A stretch of 64,000 bases of DNA, taken from NCBI GenBank assembly GCA_944474755.1, contig OX104119.1:87858896-87922895 (forward strand), in the 5' to 3' direction. This document shows, one piece after another, positions 48,357 through 60,260 of the stretch. Source of the stretch: Limnoperna fortunei (taxonomy: Eukaryota > Mollusca > Bivalvia > Mytilida > Modiolidae). The notes below the pieces were generated by a model that saw nothing but the letters and a program-made list of their open reading frames with translations, made no database searches and was not told the DNA's origin. Both the position numbers and the translations under genes were made by a program. Each line of letters opens with the position of its first letter. Position 1 is the stretch's first letter.

Positions 48357-49083
48357 CATCAATTGCTAGCATATAAAAAAGGAAATTGTACCACGAGAAT
48401 ACTTAAAAATTACTCGGTCAAACGCCGCTTCATCTTTGTACTGAAGTAGCCATTATAACTGAAAAGATTTCTAAGTAAAACATTATCGTGTGCTCCGATT
48501 AACAGGACGGGAAGTTCACACCAACATTATCTACCACAACACAATAGTTTTCGACGAGACCAATCAAACTTTCGCAAACTCAAATTATCCTTGGTGCATG
48601 TAATTTTTCAGAAAAGACGGGAATGTAATTAGAACGGTCAATGCAATCATCTCTGTGGAAATACCAGCTGTGTAGGCAGTTCGGTTATCCAGCATTGAAG
48701 TATTAAACGAATATTTTTTCATTGGGGAAACGCCCAAAATTCTTATAAAACATGCCATATGTCTAGGGCTATCCAAGGTTCCGAAAAAGAGGTCAAACCA
48801 ACAGTGTGTTTTTTTCATTCTTTTTGTATATGAATGTTACATATGGAAATATTGACAGAAAGGCACGGGAGTAATATCAGTTACCTACGTTATTACCCAG
48901 GTTTATGGAGATTGTACCACCTAAAGCCTGAAGCTATTTTACATTGTTTTTTTTTTACTTTCGGTATTTTAAAGCCCTCAGTCAAGTCACGATATCATAA
49001 CGTCAACAGACAATGACGTCAAGTTCCGATTTCATCCATATGTATGTGTGAACGTATAAATGTAGGACATCTGCAGTGTTTGA
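48357..49083. other. Unassigned DNA with a 77-codon - strand frame
   Basis: The frame at 48585-48818 (-) reads GTLDSPRHMACF and later a hydrophobic run, related to the frame near 47.5 kb. No splice context and no recognised domain. Confidence 0.25.
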
Positions 49084-49299
49084 ACGGATGAAAAATACAA
49101 ATATAAAAAGACAGAAATATTCATTTGTGGAATAACATACACTGGTACTCTAGAACATAGATTAGCAACGCACAAACAATACAGACCTGCGACGTTAGCA
49201 GCGCAGCCGGGGGCGTGGGATTTGTACCGACGGGTAACCAACTATAATCCGCATTTGTTACAAGCCGGGGATAATGTTAATGACCATCACTCTGTTTAA
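49084..49299 (+). CDS. Open frame of 71 codons without ATG, possible exon
   Basis: Between an upstream TGA (49081) and a TAA at 49297 the + strand reads FICGITYTGTLEHRLATHKQ, then AAQPGAWDLYRRVTNYNPHL. The composition looks protein-like. The start (CGITYTGTLEHRLATH) loosely recalls GIY-YIG-type nuclease cores, but the match is weak and unverified. A TCTGCAG acceptor-like site lies 10 bp upstream. It could be a fragment of an exon or a mobile element. Confidence 0.22.
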   Translation, partial: TDEKYKYKKTEIFICGITYTGTLEHRLATHKQYRPATLAAQPGAWDLYRRVTNYNPHLLQAGDNVNDHHSV

Positions 49300-51040
49300 T
49301 TTCTTTCCGATCGGCCATTTGTACTTTAAATGAGGAGATAAAATTAGCTAATAAACAACAGATAATTGTTATAATATAAAGCAGTCCAGTACATTACAGA
49401 AAATAGTAAAATTACAAAAAAAAAGTGTAATATAAAGGGAAACTGTAACTTTACAGGGGGCAAGAGGGGGTCCATTAACAGGTATCACATGTCTTGTTTC
49501 TATGTTCATCTTTTTGTTTTTATATTAGGCCAAAAGCTTTTCAGAACTTGTGGTACTTTGTATTTATTTATGCCGAATTTAAATAAAATTGTACTTAATT
49601 ACTTACTTACTTGTCCCGCTGGAGAAATGTCAAACCCCTGCTGCCTGCCCGGACTTTGCTGCATTATTACGCACTGTATTTATACAGTATATAAGAATAT
49701 TTCTGTTTCATTTTTGGAAAATAGTGTAGTTACCTAGTCAATATGCATTTCCATTTAACTTTCTTTTCGTCATTACTTTTTAATTACTATTGGAAAATGG
49801 TATGTAGCCGCTAGTGGTGTTCGTTGTTACCGGTATACCGGTATATTGCGATTCGGGTCATTGGCGATACGCCGTATCGGTGCGGTCTTAGAATACCGCT
49901 ATGTTCAGGAAAATTCGTAAGACTCCGTAAATTGTAGTCAAACTCTTAAAAAAACGTTGATCCTTACTTTATTGACTTAAATTACCCCTTTTTAGTTGTT
50001 TTCTTGCTTTTTAATTCGTTTAAATGCCAGTTACTAGCGCTTTCGCTAAGCACGCTTGTGCAGATATTTTACGCATAAAAAACATTTTGACCCCTAATAA
50101 CCAGTTCGTCACTTCCGAAAATCATCGGACTTGATGTTCAATGCTGATGAAAAAGTTTGGTAAACGAATGGAACGATACACTTTTTAACTTACTTGATTA
50201 CGGCAACACTTTTAACTTATAAACAGTCAACTGGCGATGACAAAATGGATAAGATTGTTCGAAATGAGCATGGCTAGAACAATTGATTTTGATGCAGGAT
50301 CGAAGTTTAATTAAAAAGGTAATTTCAGCGCACCATTATGACAAAATACTACGAAATGCAAACTTTTCCAATAGTATGTTCCAAAAACCATTCAGAGATC
50401 GGCTTTGGAATTACTTAAGTGTACTGGTGATCCTATACTTGCCAAAAATATATTATCCTATTTGGATTTCAATATTTATTAAAGTTTCAACAGTTACTGC
50501 TATTTTCAGCTGTTCAATAGCTCTACAGACCTTACGTAGTTTTGTTAAAGAAAACAAAAGTGTTTTGATTTGGATTACACATGTTTAGAAAAAATAAATA
50601 TCTGCAGAAAGTTGTTATGTTTAATACACACAAAGCGCTTGTCTAAATAAATACACCAGTATTTGATTTCGAGTGTCAGCAGTCAAAAAGTTACATATAA
50701 GTTGAAACTGATGGTGTGTAATTTTTAGAGCAGCTAAAAATTATGTAGTTAAATAATCAAAATTGGATTTTAGTTTATTTAAACACAATAGAGCACTTGT
50801 ATCAGATTGCGAATTTGAAAATTAGTTTTAGGCGGTCACGTCGGATATCTATTGATTAGTCGCCTTCCCTAGGTGGCACCTATTGTTAGTTGTCAGATAA
50901 CGGAGGTCAATTGTTAATTGGTGGTTATTTTAGATTTTTTTTAGTCGTCGGTCACTAAAGGTCAGTTATTTTCAGTCGCCAGGTATTCCTGTATGTCGCA
51001 GGTCACTACACAGCATTCATTGCAGACAGTCACTGCAAGC
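49300..51040. other. Unassigned DNA with a 101-codon + strand frame
   Basis: The frame at 50283-50588 has two hydrophobic stretches (YLSVLVILYL and VTAIFSCSIALQ) and no known domain. ACCGGTATACCGGTAT near 49837 is a small palindrome. No convincing gene. Confidence 0.25.
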
Positions 51041-53745
51041 AACTATTGGTAGCCGTCGATTACTGCAGACCACTAGTGTCAGCAGTCAATTACTGTAGAC
51101 CACTACTCTAAGTGTCAGCATTCAATTACTGTAGACCACTAGTGTCAGCAGTCAATTACCGTAGACCACTAGTGTCAGCAGTCAATTACTTTAGACTAAC
51201 TAGTGTCAGCAGTCAATTACTGTATAGACCACTAATGTCAGCAGTCAATTACTGTAGACCACTAGTGTCAGTCAATTTCTGTAGACCATTAGTGTCAGCA
51301 GTCAATTTCTGTAGACCACTAGTGTCAGCAGTCAATAACTGTAGACCACTAATGTCAGCAGTCAATTACTGTAGACCACTAGTGTCAGCAGTCAATTACT
51401 GTAGACCATTAGTGTCAGCAGTCAATTACTGTAGACCACTAATGTCAGCAGACAATTACTGTAGACCACTGATGTCAGCAGTCAATTACTGTAGACCATT
51501 AGTGTCAGCAGTCAATTACTGTAGACCACTAGTGTCAGCAGTCAATTACTGTAGACCACTAATGTCAGCAGTCAATTACTGTAGACCATTAGTGTCAGCA
51601 GTCAATTACTGTGGACCATTAGTGTCAGCAGTCAATTACTGTAGACCATTAGTGTCAGCAGTCAATTACTGTAGCCCATTAGTGTCAGCAGTCAATTACT
51701 GTAGACCACTAATGTCAGCAGTCAATTACTGTAGACCATTAGTGTCAGCAGTCAATTACTGTAGACCATTAGTGTCAGCAGTCAATTACTGTAGACCACT
51801 AATGTCAGCAGTCAATTACTGTAGACCATTAGTGTAAGCAGTCAATTACTGTAGACCACTAGTGTGAGCAGTCAATTACTGTAGACCACTAATGTCAGCA
51901 CAGCAGTCAATTACTGTAGAACACTAGTGTCAGCAGTCAATTACTGTAGACCACTAATGTCAGCAGTCAATTACTGTAGACCACTAATGTCAGCAGTCAA
52001 TTACTGTAGACCACTAATGTCAGCAGTAAATTACTGTAGACCACTAATGTCAGCAGTCAATTACTGTAGACCACTAATGTCAGCAGTCAATTACTGTACA
52101 CCACTAATGTCAGCAGTCAATTACTGTAGACCACTAATGCCAGCAGTCAATTACTGTAGACCACTAATGTCAGCAGTCAATTACTGTAGACGACTAGTGT
52201 CAGCAGTCAATTACCGTAGACCACTAGTGTCAGATGTCAATTTCTGTAGACCATTAGTGTCAGCAGTCAATTACTGTAGACCACTAGTGTAAGCAGTCAA
52301 TTATTGTCGACCACTTGTGTCAGCAGTCAATTATTGTAGACCACTAATGTCAGCAGTCAATTACTGTAGACCACTAGTGTCAGCAGTAAATTACTGTAGA
52401 CCACTAATGTCAGCAGTCAATTACTGTAGACCACTGATGTCAGCAGTCAATTACTGTAGACCACTAGTGTCAGCAGTAAATTACTGTAGACCACTAATGT
52501 CAGCAGTCAATTACTGTAGACCACTAGTGCCAGCAGTCAATTACTGTAGACCATTAGTGTCAGCAGTCAATTACTGTAGACCACTAATGTCAGCAGTCAA
52601 TTACTGTGGACCACTAATATCAGCAGTCAATTACTTTAGACCATTAGTGTCAGCAGTCAATTACTGTAGACCACTAGTGTCAGCAGTCAATTACTGTAGA
52701 CCACTTATGTCAGCAGTCAATTACTGTAGACCATTAGTGTCAGCAGTCAATTACTGTAGACCATTAGTGTCAGCAGTCAATTACTGTGGACCATTAGTGT
52801 CAGCAGTCAATTACTGTAGACCATTTGTGTCAGCAGTCAATTACTGTAGCCCATTAGTGTCAGCAGTCAATTACTGTAGACCACTAATGTCAGCAGTCAA
52901 TTACTGTAGACCATTAGTGTCAGCAGTCAATTACTGTAGACCATTAGTGTCAGCAGTCAATTACCGTAGACCACTAATGTCAGCAGTCAATTACTGTAGA
53001 CCATTAGTGTAAGCAGTCAATTACTGTAGACCACTAGTGTGAGCAGTCAATTACTGTAGACCACTAATGTCAGCAGTCAATTACTGTAGAACACTAGTGT
53101 CAGCAGCCAATTACTGTAGACCACTAATGTCAGCAGTCAATTAATGTAGACCACTAATGTCAGCAGTCAATTACTGTAGACCACTAATGTCAGCAGTCAA
53201 TTACTGTAGACCACTAATGTCAGCAGTCAATTACTGTAGACCACTAATGTCAGCAGTCAATTACTGTAGACGACTAGTGTCAGCAGTCAATTACCGTAGA
53301 CCACTAGTGTCAGATGTCAATTTCTGTAGACCATTAGTGTCAGCAGTCAATTACTGTAGACCACTAGTGTCAGCAGTCAATTACTGTAGACCACTTGTGT
53401 CAGCAGTCAATTATTGTAGACCACTAATGTCAGCAGTCAATTACTGTAGACCACTAGTGTCAGCAGTAAATAACTGTAGACCACTAATGTCAGCAGTCAA
53501 TTACTGTAGACCACTAGTGTCAGCGGTCAATTACTGTAGACCATTAGTGTCAGCAGTCAATTACTGTAGACCACTTATGTCAGCAGTCAATTACTGTAGA
53601 CCACTAGTGTCAGCAGTCAATTACTGTAGACCACTAATGTCAGCAGTCAATTACTGTAGACCATTATTGTCAGCAGTCAATTACTGTAGACCATTAGTGT
53701 CAGCAATCAATTACTTTAGACCACTAGTGTCAGCAGTCAATCACT
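51041..53745. repeat. 30-bp minisatellite, about 90 copies
   Basis: The unit is GTCAGCAGTCAATTACTGTA plus GACCACTAAT, with CACTAGT and CATTAGT variants. Thirty bases is ten codons, so the + frame reads (SAVNYCRPLM)n over hundreds of codons; no signal or splice context supports translation. The first ten units are more irregular than the rest. Confidence 0.95.
51830..53400. repeat. 1.17-kb higher-order duplication in the 30-bp array
   Basis: The odd run AGTGTAAGCAG, AGTGTGAGCAG, then GTAGAACACTAGTG at 51832-51930 recurs from 53007, 1,175 bp on. The offset equals 39 units of 30 bp plus five bases, explained by an extra CAGCA near 51897. A second marker, GTAGACGACTAGTG followed by CAGATGTCAATTTCTG, recurs near 52187 and 53267. 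Confidence 0.8.
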
Positions 53746-53861
53746 AGTAGCAAATAAGTCAAACACTATGATTAATGTAATAGTTTGTTAACTTCTGTTT
53801 TAATCACAACGCTTGTATCTCCCCTTCCCGTTTTTCGTAGAAAACTATGAAATTATTCGAA

Positions 53862-55352
53862 TATGTACATCTTAACACCAATTCTCCATAAGGATCAAAG
53901 GATTTCCATATAGGGTGAGACATGACATGTCTCAGATTTTGCTGATTTTATTTTTATAAGTTGAAATTGACTATTGAATCACAAAATAATGATTGTTTTT
54001 TATGATTTGACTTCGGTTGCCATGGTAACCGTGGCGGCCATTTTGGGCCGATTAAAATACAGCGAAAATAAATTCTTATTCAATAGAATTTTTTTATTTG
54101 CTTAATTCAATATCTCATTGACAATATTCAAAACAGTTACAACACTTTAAATATATGTGTGATCAGACTGAGACTATTAAACATGTCAAGAAATAGTGCA
54201 TTATTCTCTATAATTTTTGGTAAAAAATATTACCATTTTTGCCACTTTTCTGACTCCATTTTCAGAAAATGCACCAATCACAAATACTCGTCATGAATAT
54301 AATTACATAGATTGTTGAATAATATTCAAAAATTTTTAAAATCTCAATGGGGTAAGAAAAAACGTCTTTAGAATACACTGTTAAAGTTGGTTACCATGGT
54401 AATAAAACAAAAACGGCAATTTTTCGATATTTAAATATATGTATGACCATACTTCTAATGTCAAGATAACAATTGTTGTCGTCATATGTACCTAAAAGAA
54501 TCTTGTCAACATAGTATGACCTTAGAAAACTTTTCAAGGTCACTTGTGTTGTTCTCAAGGTCACTTAAAATTGATTTTGCTTCGAGATTTTCATATTTGA
54601 AAGCTCAATTTTTAGTTGACCTTAACCTTGAGACACTGTACCCTGAAATGATTTCAATGTCATTTTAAGTTTATAGGATGTCTGTTAAAAATAATAATAA
54701 AGGATGATTTAATTTAACCCTCTAAGAAACAGTAGTTTCGTAGAAATATTGAACAATACAGAAATGGCATTTTTTCACAAGTTACAATGGTAACCATCTT
54801 TGACAGTGTTTTCTATAGACATCTTTTGTTACCCCATTGAGATTTTTATAAGTTTTGAATATTAATCATCAATTTATGTAATTATATTCATGATGAGTAT
54901 TTGTGATTGGTGCATTTTCTGAAAATGGAGTCAATAAAGTGGCAAAAATGGTAATTTTTTGGTAAAAAAAATCCAGAAAAAAATGCATGATTTCTTGACA
55001 TATTTGAAAGCCTCGTTCTGACTACACACTTATGTTTAGTTTTGAAACTGTTTTGAATATTGTCAATGAGGTATTGAATTAAGCAAATAAAACGTTTTAT
55101 TGAATATGCATTTATTTTTAAATAATAAATTGGGAATTGAATATAGGCTATTTCGCAGTTTGAGAAATGATAAAAAATGACCGCCTCGGTTACCGTGGCA
55201 ACAGTGGTCAGTCATAACAAACAGTCATCATTTTTGTGATCCAATGGTCAATTGCAACTTATGAAATGAAAATCAGCAAAATCTGAGACATGTCATGTCC
55301 CAGTTATTTTGGTGCTTAGGGATAATTGGTCTTAAAGCTCATGTACATGAAA
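53862..55352. mobile_element. 1.5-kb giant foldback element, arms ~500 bp
   Basis: Arms at about 53862-54415 and 54775-55352 are imperfect reverse complements over more than 500 bp. GACATGACATGTCTCAGATT at 53919 pairs with AATCTGAGACATGTCATGTC near 55280; GGTTGCCATGGTAACCGTGG pairs with the complement of CCTCGGTTACCGTGGCAACA; ACCAATCACAAATACTCGTC pairs near 54895. The ~360-bp spacer has TCAAGGTCACTT twice and no gene. It has the form of a foldback or very large MITE; the transposase family is unknown. Confidence 0.85.
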
Positions 55353-55754
55353 CTGATTTCGTTACATTACAGAAAACTATTACACCAGTTTTATATATTA
55401 AAAACATACCTGCTTACTATCTTTAGCTGACGATCATACACTCCCTGCTTGGTTTTTGTGCTGGTAGTACGTTTTTAATGTTCTAAAAATCAAGAATAGA
55501 CGCTGCTTTTCTATGAGATATCAGTAAAGCTATAATATCTTAATATTCAGGAACGAGCTAGACAATGTTATGCTTTATATCAATCTGCTGTAAAACATAG
55601 GAAATGTATGATAGTTAGTACTTGAAATTTAACAGGATGTCAGATTTGTTAAACGGGAACATAATTTGCGTATGTGGCGATAATAATCACAGTTTTTATT
55701 TTCCTAAACTCAATTATTAATAAAATGTTGTATAAGTTTCTGCAATATTTGGTA
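55353..55754. other. Non-coding stretch
   Basis: Nothing recognisable. Confidence 0.5.
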
Positions 55755-56185
55755 AGGTGGGGGCAAGATCTTTTCTGTTAACGTGTTTTGTGGGCATTGT
55801 TAAACGTCTGTAAACTGTTTTTTTTAAATAAAGCGACTTCTAACTGTCATTCAACCATCAGCTAGCTATTATCTGTTTTCTTAAACATTTACATTGTTGT
55901 GAACTGTTACAATGACAATAAAAACCCGGTGTGGTCATTCTTTTTATTCACCACTTTTTAATGTCATTAAGTCTTCTTATGAAGGGAGGAATATACATAA
56001 GACGACATACTAGTTACTACGGAAACACCGATTAATAGAAGGTTCTGCTGTTAACTGTTTTTTTTTACCATTTTTGAACTCGCTGTTTTCTATTTTCACA
56101 TGTAAATTGTTGTTATCATTTTTTTAAATTTATTGTTATCTGTTTTGGGAAAATAAAATTTTGTTAACATGCTTATGGACCCTTT
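55755..56185 (+). repeat. Dispersed CTGTTA-rich repeat, copy 2
   Basis: It starts GGGGGCAAGATCTTTTCTGT and ends GTTAACATGCTTATGGACCC, with AAATAAAGCGAC, AACCATCAGCTAGC and GAACTCGCTGTTTTC in the same order as at 16056-16640. It is shorter by about 150 bp. Confidence 0.75.
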
Positions 56186-56319
56186 CTAGCCTCCCCCCTT
56201 ATATTTGATATCAAGATAAACAGATTCGATATACCTATTTTAAACCACAAAAATGAACTGTTACTGCATGTTAACGCCTTTATAACGCAGTTATTGGAAC
56301 TGCAAAAAAGGTCCATACC

Positions 56320-57035
56320 GGTCAAATGCACACCCGATCGGGTCCACACCGGTGAGTTCCACAACGGTCAGGTCCACACCCGGTCAGGTCCACACCCGGT
56401 CAGGTCCACACCGATCAGGTCCACACCGGTCAGATCCACACCCGGTCGGGTCCACAACGGTCAGGTCCACACCAGGTAAAGTCCACATCGGTCAGGTTCA
56501 CACCGTTCAGGTCCACACCCGGTCAGGTCCACACCAGTCAGTCCACACCGGTCAGTTCCCCACCCGGTCAGGTCCACACCGCAAAGTCTACAACGGTCAG
56601 GTGGACACCGGTCAGGTCCACATCGTCCACACCGGTCAGGTTTAAACAGATCACACACCGGTCAGTCCACATCGGTCAAGTCGAAACCGGTATGGTCCAT
56701 ATCGGTCAGGTTCACACCGTTCAGGTCCACACCCGGTCAGGCCCACGCCGGTCATTCCACACCGGTCAGTTCCCAACCCGGTCAGGTCCGCACCGTGAAG
56801 GTCTACAACGGTCAGGTCGACACCAGTAAGGTCCAAACCGTCCAAACCGGTTAGGTTCAACGAGGTCAGGCCCACACAGGTCAGTCCACATCGGTCAGGT
56901 CGAAACTAGTAAGGTCCACACCGATCAAGTCCACAACGGTCAGTTCCATGCGGTCTGGTTAACACCCTGTCAGGTCATCACACCGGTCAGGTCCACACCG
57001 TCCACCTGTCAGTCCACACCGGTCACAACGGTCAT
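56320..57035. repeat. CCGGTCAGGTCCACA minisatellite (~15-16 bp)
   Basis: About 45 copies of ACCGGTCAGGTCCAC with frequent one-base changes and small indels. A ~200-bp segment near 56480-56640 is repeated in diverged form at 56690-56850 (CATCGGTCAGGTTCACACCG). The array is GC-rich against AT-rich surroundings. Frames in both directions are artefacts. Confidence 0.92.
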
Positions 57036-57296
57036 TTGTACCATTCTGTTTGCGAAATGTACTTTCAACATCTTACTAGTATGTTATCTAACATGTTTAA
57101 CAAAATTATATTAAAATGCTAAAACTAAAACAACAGAATATTCAAGTATTTCAATTACCATATCATCAGAATGGAGATTGAAAGAAACTTGGTCCTCTCC
57201 AGTAAACTGAATGTCTGACCATCAAATCACCATAATTGATGCCGGCGAATCTTCAAATTATACCTCTATTGACTAATCAGTCCAATATTTCGTATT

Positions 57297-58374
57297 GACT
57301 AGTAAATACGGCTTTGTGTACGGTTAAATGACATATTGGTGACTTTAGCATTTGGTATTGCATCTGCAGTTAATACTAGTCAATACGGCCTTGTGTACGG
57401 TTAAATGACATATTGGTGACTTTAGCATTTGGTATTGCATCTGCAGTTAATACTAGTCAATACGGCCTTGTGTACGGTTAAATGACATATTGGTGACTTT
57501 AGCATTTGGTATTGCATCTGCAGTTAATACTAGTCAATACGGCCTTGTGTACGGTTAAATGACATATTGGTGACTTTAGCATTTGGTATTGCATCTGCAG
57601 TTAATACTAGTCAATACGGCCTTGTGTACGGTTAAATGACATATTGGTGACTTTATCATTTGGTATTGCATCTGCAGTTAATACTAGTCAATACGGCCTT
57701 GTGTACGGTTAAATGACATATTGGTGACTTTATCATTTGGTATTACATCTGCAGTTAATACTAGTCAATACGGCCTTGTGTACGGTTAAATGACATATTG
57801 GTGACTTTATCATTTGGTATTGCATCTGCAGTTAATACTAGTCAATACGGCCTTGTGTACGGTTAAATGACATATTGGTGACTTTATCATTTGGTATTGC
57901 ATCTGCAGTTAATACTAGTCAACACGGCCTTGTGTACGGTTAAATGACATATTGGTGACTTTAGCATTTGGTATTGCATCTGCAGTTAATACTAGTCAAT
58001 ACGGCCTTGTGTACGGTTAAATGACATATTGGTGACTTTATCATTTGGTATTGCATCTGCAGTTAATACTAGTCAATACGGCCTTGTGTACGGTTAAATG
58101 ATATATTGGTGACTTTATCATTTGGTATTGCATCTGCAGTTAATACTAGTCAATACGGCCTAGTGTACGGTTAAATGACATATTGGTGACTTTATCATTT
58201 GGTATTGCATCTGCAGTTAATACTAGTCAATACGGCCTTGTGTACGGTTAAATGACATATTGGTGACTTTATCATTTGGTATTGCATCTGCAGTTAATAC
58301 TAGTCAATACGGCCTAGTGTACGGTTAAATGACATATTGGTGACTTTATCATTTGGTATTGCATCTGCAGTTAA
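57297..58374. repeat. 77-bp tandem array, 14 very uniform copies
   Basis: The unit TACTAGTCAATACGGCCTTG... ends TATTGCATCTGCAGTTAA and repeats every 77 bp with only a handful of substitutions over the whole array. One site, TTTAGCATTT or TTTATCATTT, splits the copies into G (units 1-4 and 9) and T (5-8, 10-14). This is the youngest-looking array in the window. Confidence 0.96.
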
Positions 58375-59106
58375 TAATAACACTAATACTGATATATTGT
58401 TATTAGCAAACAATATCTTTATTAATTCACCACGCCAAAACAACTGTTATCTTCATTTGTTGCCAAATTACAGCAATATATGATGTAAAAACTGGCGATG
58501 TGATATATTTTGCTGAACCATTTCAATACATGCCAATACCGATATTGTACTAGTTCATTCCGTATTGGACTTGTTCAACTATATAATTAGTGAAATATTT
58601 TAGTTGTTAATTCATATTATTACATGAATAAAATTGTGCGTGTGTTGATTAGTTTAAAAACAACTTTACTAAAAAACACAATAAAGATTTGAAAATCAGG
58701 GTTTTTCATATTTCATCGTTCCGACACATTATCATGTAACTTATTTTCATCAATCATTTTTCAATACAATTAATACACAATTAAAAAATATATAGGGTAT
58801 ACAGCTGATTTTAGCGGATCTCCTTTTTTATACTTCTATCATACAAGGGAAGAAATGTTTCTTAACTAAATAAGATATCATACTGTAAACAGTATATAAT
58901 ACAACTATTAAACCATTTATCTTATATAATAACAGATTTTGAAAAGCAAAACAAAATTTGACAAATAAAGTTAAACAGAATACTAAATAATTGACAATCT
59001 TAGTTATCAACCATTAATCACATGTCTGTCAACACTCAGGTTGGTGGTTCGATCGAGTCTCGTTGAGTTTTCCAACCGAAGGTCCAAGGTCAGGGTGTTA
59101 TTTGTC
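58375..59106. other. Non-coding stretch
   Basis: AT-rich; a short piece near 59023-59062 (GTCTGTCAACACTCAGGTTG, GGTTCGATCGAGTCTC) resembles the middle of the SINE head and may be a truncated copy. Confidence 0.45.
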
Positions 59107-59346
59107 CTCAGTGGCCGAGTGGTTAAGGTAGTTAGTCATCTACTATTGATCACATACCTGTCACAATTGATGTTGAGGGTTAAAGTCCCGCTGCGGGCAG
59201 GGTGTGTTAGACTCCAATCTGACCAGGATTGGCAGCTGTCCTACCTAAGATAGGAGGTTTTTATAGTGTACTAAGGCTTCCTCCCCAATAAAATTATACG
59301 TCACGATACAGCTGACAAATTGTTGAAAGCTGCATTTAAACAAATA
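59107..59346 (+). mobile_element. tRNA-derived SINE
   Basis: CAGTGGCCGAGTGGTTAAGG, then AGTCCCGCTGCGGGCAGGGT, CCCCAATAAAATTATACGTC and a weakened tail, GTTGAAAGCTGCATTTAAAC. All parts are present in the usual order. Confidence 0.85.
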
Positions 59347-59383
59347 AAATAATTAGTAAAGAAGTTTATAATATCATTCAAAA

Positions 59384-59601
59384 ACAGAGACAATATGCGT
59401 TGTGTATATGGAACAATTAAATTCAGAAGAACAACGTAACTACAGTATTCAAACAGGTGATATTCTTCAACAAAAGCTATCAGATTTTAGCGAGATTCGA
59501 CAGAAACTAGCACCATCTAAAGAATGTGTGTACGATTCAAGACAGGTAATAAACCAAGGACTAATTCAGATGTGGAACGAAGAAAATATGAACAAATAAA
59601 C
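59384..59601 (+). other. Open frame of ~70 codons, unrecognised
   Basis: The frame reads YMEQLNSEEQRNYSIQTGDI then LQQKLSDFSEIRQKLAP, polar and helix-prone, ending at TAA 59597-59599. It has no typical start context. It could be a host exon fragment or chance; no family recognised. 59602-60033 shows nothing further. Confidence 0.2.
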
Positions 59602-60033
59602 AGATTTCCAGGAATATGGTTCAAGTTTTTTGCCAAATTAATTACAAATATAAAGAATGCAATACACAAAGTTTATGTTTTAATGATATAATGTCCGAAA
59701 CTCCTCTTTAATTTAGACATCATATATTCTGATCCCCCCTTTTCGGAAAATGTTAATAAAGCTTTAATCCCCTTCTTTATATAGTCCACACAAAAAATTT
59801 GATTCAACCTTCTTATTTTGGAAATGTTATTTCAAAATTGGATCCCCCAAAAGAGATTGGGAGCGTGCATCATTCCGCTCGCCGGTGGTAAAAGAACTAT
59901 ATACAAGTAATCTATGTATACCTATCATAATGAACGCAATTAATAATTAATTTTATCAATAAATATGAGCTACTTTGCTAAAATATAAGATAATAAGAGA
60001 AAACAATTATACTTGAAGACAATATGATAAATG

Positions 60034-60260
60034 ACAAATATTTATTACTTAACTTAGACTCACATTGTGTATAAGAGCACTATATATAAAACAAGTACAT
60101 ACATGTATATACACAAACAAACAAATATATACAGAATATGTACAAATATAAGACAGACACCGTATATATCAATATGAAATGTGCGATTTTACTAAAAGAA
60201 TGTACGTCTAAAGTCATATAAGGTTCATAGAAATTTCCTTTTTTCTTCAAGGAATAAACT
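60034..60260 (-). mobile_element. LINE 3'-end copy, strongly 5'-truncated
   Basis: It matches the 3' end of the LINE that starts at 60765: TATTACTTA(A/-)CTTAGACTCA, ATATATACAGAATATGTACA, CACCGTATATATCAATATGA and AGAAATTTCC occur in the same order. It is a short dead-on-arrival insertion of the same family, same strand. Confidence 0.8.

Noticed and set aside
51112..53747. Four + strand frames of 121-241 codons rich in SAVNYCRPLM
   Set aside because: Direct translation of the 30-bp array; interrupted wherever a unit gains or loses bases.
56173..56875. Frames rich in GPH/RST or DLTG repeats
   Set aside because: Products of the 15-bp CCGGTCAGGTCCACA array.
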